14,438 nucleotides of DNA from Rhizobium sp. Q54 (GTDB taxonomy: Bacteria; Pseudomonadota; Alphaproteobacteria; Rhizobiales; Beijerinckiaceae). The notes under the pieces were generated by a model. That model ran no database searches. It was given only the letters and a program-made list of their open reading frames with translations, and was not told the DNA's origin. The position numbers were made by a program, and so were the translations under genes. The stretch spans positions 1 through 14,438 of the forward strand of contig CAMDKB010000055.1 of the NCBI GenBank assembly GCA_945901195.1, written 5' to 3'. This document shows positions 13,563-14,438 of this stretch, piece by piece (the first letter of the stretch is position 1; every line of letters begins with the position of its first letter).

Positions 13563-14438
13563 ATGCCTTCAGCCTTGAAATTGCGAACCTATTATTCCGC
13601 TGCCGAGCTTCGTGGGCTGGCCAAGCGGACCAGGGACAACAACCAGAGCCGACGATTGCTGTCGCTGGCGGCCGTGCTCGACGGCATGAACCGGACGGAC
13701 GCCGCGCGCATCGGGGGCATGGATCGCCAGACCCTGCGCGATTGGGTGCATCGCTTCAATGAACAGGGGCCCGACGGCCTGCGCGACATTCACGCCGGCG
13801 GCGTCGAGCCCCGGCTTTCGGCCGAGCGTCTGGCGGAACTGGCCGCCATCGTCGAGGCGGGTCCCGACCGCGAAAAAGACGGCGTCGTTCGCTGGCGACG
13901 CGTTGATCTCAAGCGTGTGGTGAAGGAACGCTTCGGCGTTGATTTTTGCGAGCGCTATATCGGAACGCTTCTGAAACGGCTCGGCTTCTCCCATATCAGT
14001 CCGCGGCCACGCCATCCCGCCCAGAACGCGGAGATCATCGCGGCTTTTAAAAAATAATTTCCAGAACGCGCTGGAGGCGCATCTCGAAGGCGTGCCGGCA
14101 ACCACGCCCATCGAACTGTGGTTTTGTGACGAAGCCCGCATAGGCCAGAAGAATGGCGTCGTTCATCAATGAGCGCGCAAGGGAACGCGGCCACGCCAGC
14201 CCGCCGACCAACGCTACGAGAACGGCTATCTGTTCGGCGCGATTTGTCCGGCGCTCGGGAAGGGCGCCGCGATCGCCTCGCCCTGGGTCAACACCGAGGC
14301 CATGCAGGCGCATGTCGACGAAATCGCCCGCCATGTCGCGCCCGGCGCGCATGCCGTGCTCGTCATGGATCGCGCCGCCTGGCATTCCACCAGCAAACTC
14401 GTCATGCCCAGGAACATCACGCCGATCCTGTTGCCCTC
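13563..14438 (+). pseudogene. IS630-family transposase, frameshifted and with an in-frame stop
   Basis: The first 164 codons (13563-14057) encode the DNA-binding half: helix-turn-helix regions around AARIGGMDRQTLRDWVHRFN and RRVDLKRVVKERFGVDFCER, ending ...PRHPAQNAEIIAAFKK then TAA. Skipping one T at 14055 continues the protein as KKNFQNALEAHLEG..., into the DDE catalytic half with IELWFCDEARIGQKNG (first Asp) and AVLVMDRAAWHSTSKL (second Asp). In that second frame a TGA at 14170-14172 falls where the family has tryptophan (GVVHQ-W-ARKGTRP). The C-terminal part with the catalytic Glu lies beyond the window. One shift alone could be programmed frameshifting, but together with the nonsense codon it points to a dead copy. 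Confidence 0.85.

Larger units (their letters stand above)
13483..14438 (+). mobile_element. IS630-family insertion sequence, left part (continues past the window)
   Basis: The element is defined by its transposase gene (13563 onward). The left end is not certain. A TA dinucleotide at 13481-13482, the target used by IS630/Tc1 elements, is followed by a leader CCAACGGCATGACGTCC... containing the small palindrome GGGGATTCCCC (13508-13518). I propose the end there, but the right inverted repeat is outside the window and cannot be compared. Confidence 0.6.

Noticed and set aside
1..14438. CRISPR array, tRNA or rRNA genes, prophage or defence island
   Set aside because: No regularly spaced repeats, no tRNA-like folds and no protein of these classes seen on reading both strands.

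Overview
The window looks like chromosomal DNA of an alphaproteobacterium, most likely of the Hyphomicrobiales (Rhizobiales). The pointers are a rhizobial-type phosphatidylcholine synthase (Pcs), an Omp25/Omp31-type outer-membrane barrel, an NrtA-type transporter protein with a Tat signal, a candidate CUCCUCCC ('cuckoo') small RNA, and an IS630-family element of a kind common in this order. This is judged from protein sequence by eye; no search was run.

Layout. Bases 9-2698 hold a divergent pair: an HpaB-family flavin monooxygenase (minus) and an auxin-efflux-carrier (AEC) family transporter (plus). Bases 2680-7651 are a minus-strand cluster read right to left: a cyanate-type ABC transporter (substrate-binding protein cynA, permease cynB, ATPase cynD), cyanase cynS, then a UbiH/COQ6-type FAD monooxygenase. 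A near-consensus sigma-54 promoter (7686-7701) lies directly upstream of cynA. This makes it a nitrogen-scavenging operon: cyanate is imported and split with bicarbonate to ammonia and CO2, and transcription probably responds to nitrogen status. Bases 7891-8613 hold a conserved-looking secreted protein gene broken by two compensating one-base shifts in homopolymer tracts. Bases 8705-10476 hold pcs and a zeta-crystallin-type quinone oxidoreductase on the plus strand.

Bases 10477-10783 lie between convergent genes and contain three stem-loops. One displays CUCCUCCC in its loop and is followed by a terminator-like hairpin, so I propose a small RNA. Bases 10784-12555 (minus) hold rimO, then a small secreted protein. 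Bases 12653-13408 (minus) encode the outer-membrane barrel, with a clear terminator just upstream of rimO. Bases from about 13483 to the window end are an IS630-family element whose transposase carries a frameshift and an in-frame TGA.

I see no tRNA, rRNA, CRISPR array, phage or defence system, and no convincing undescribed multi-gene system. The items most worth checking are the sigma-54 promoter, the candidate small RNA and the doubly frameshifted secreted protein.
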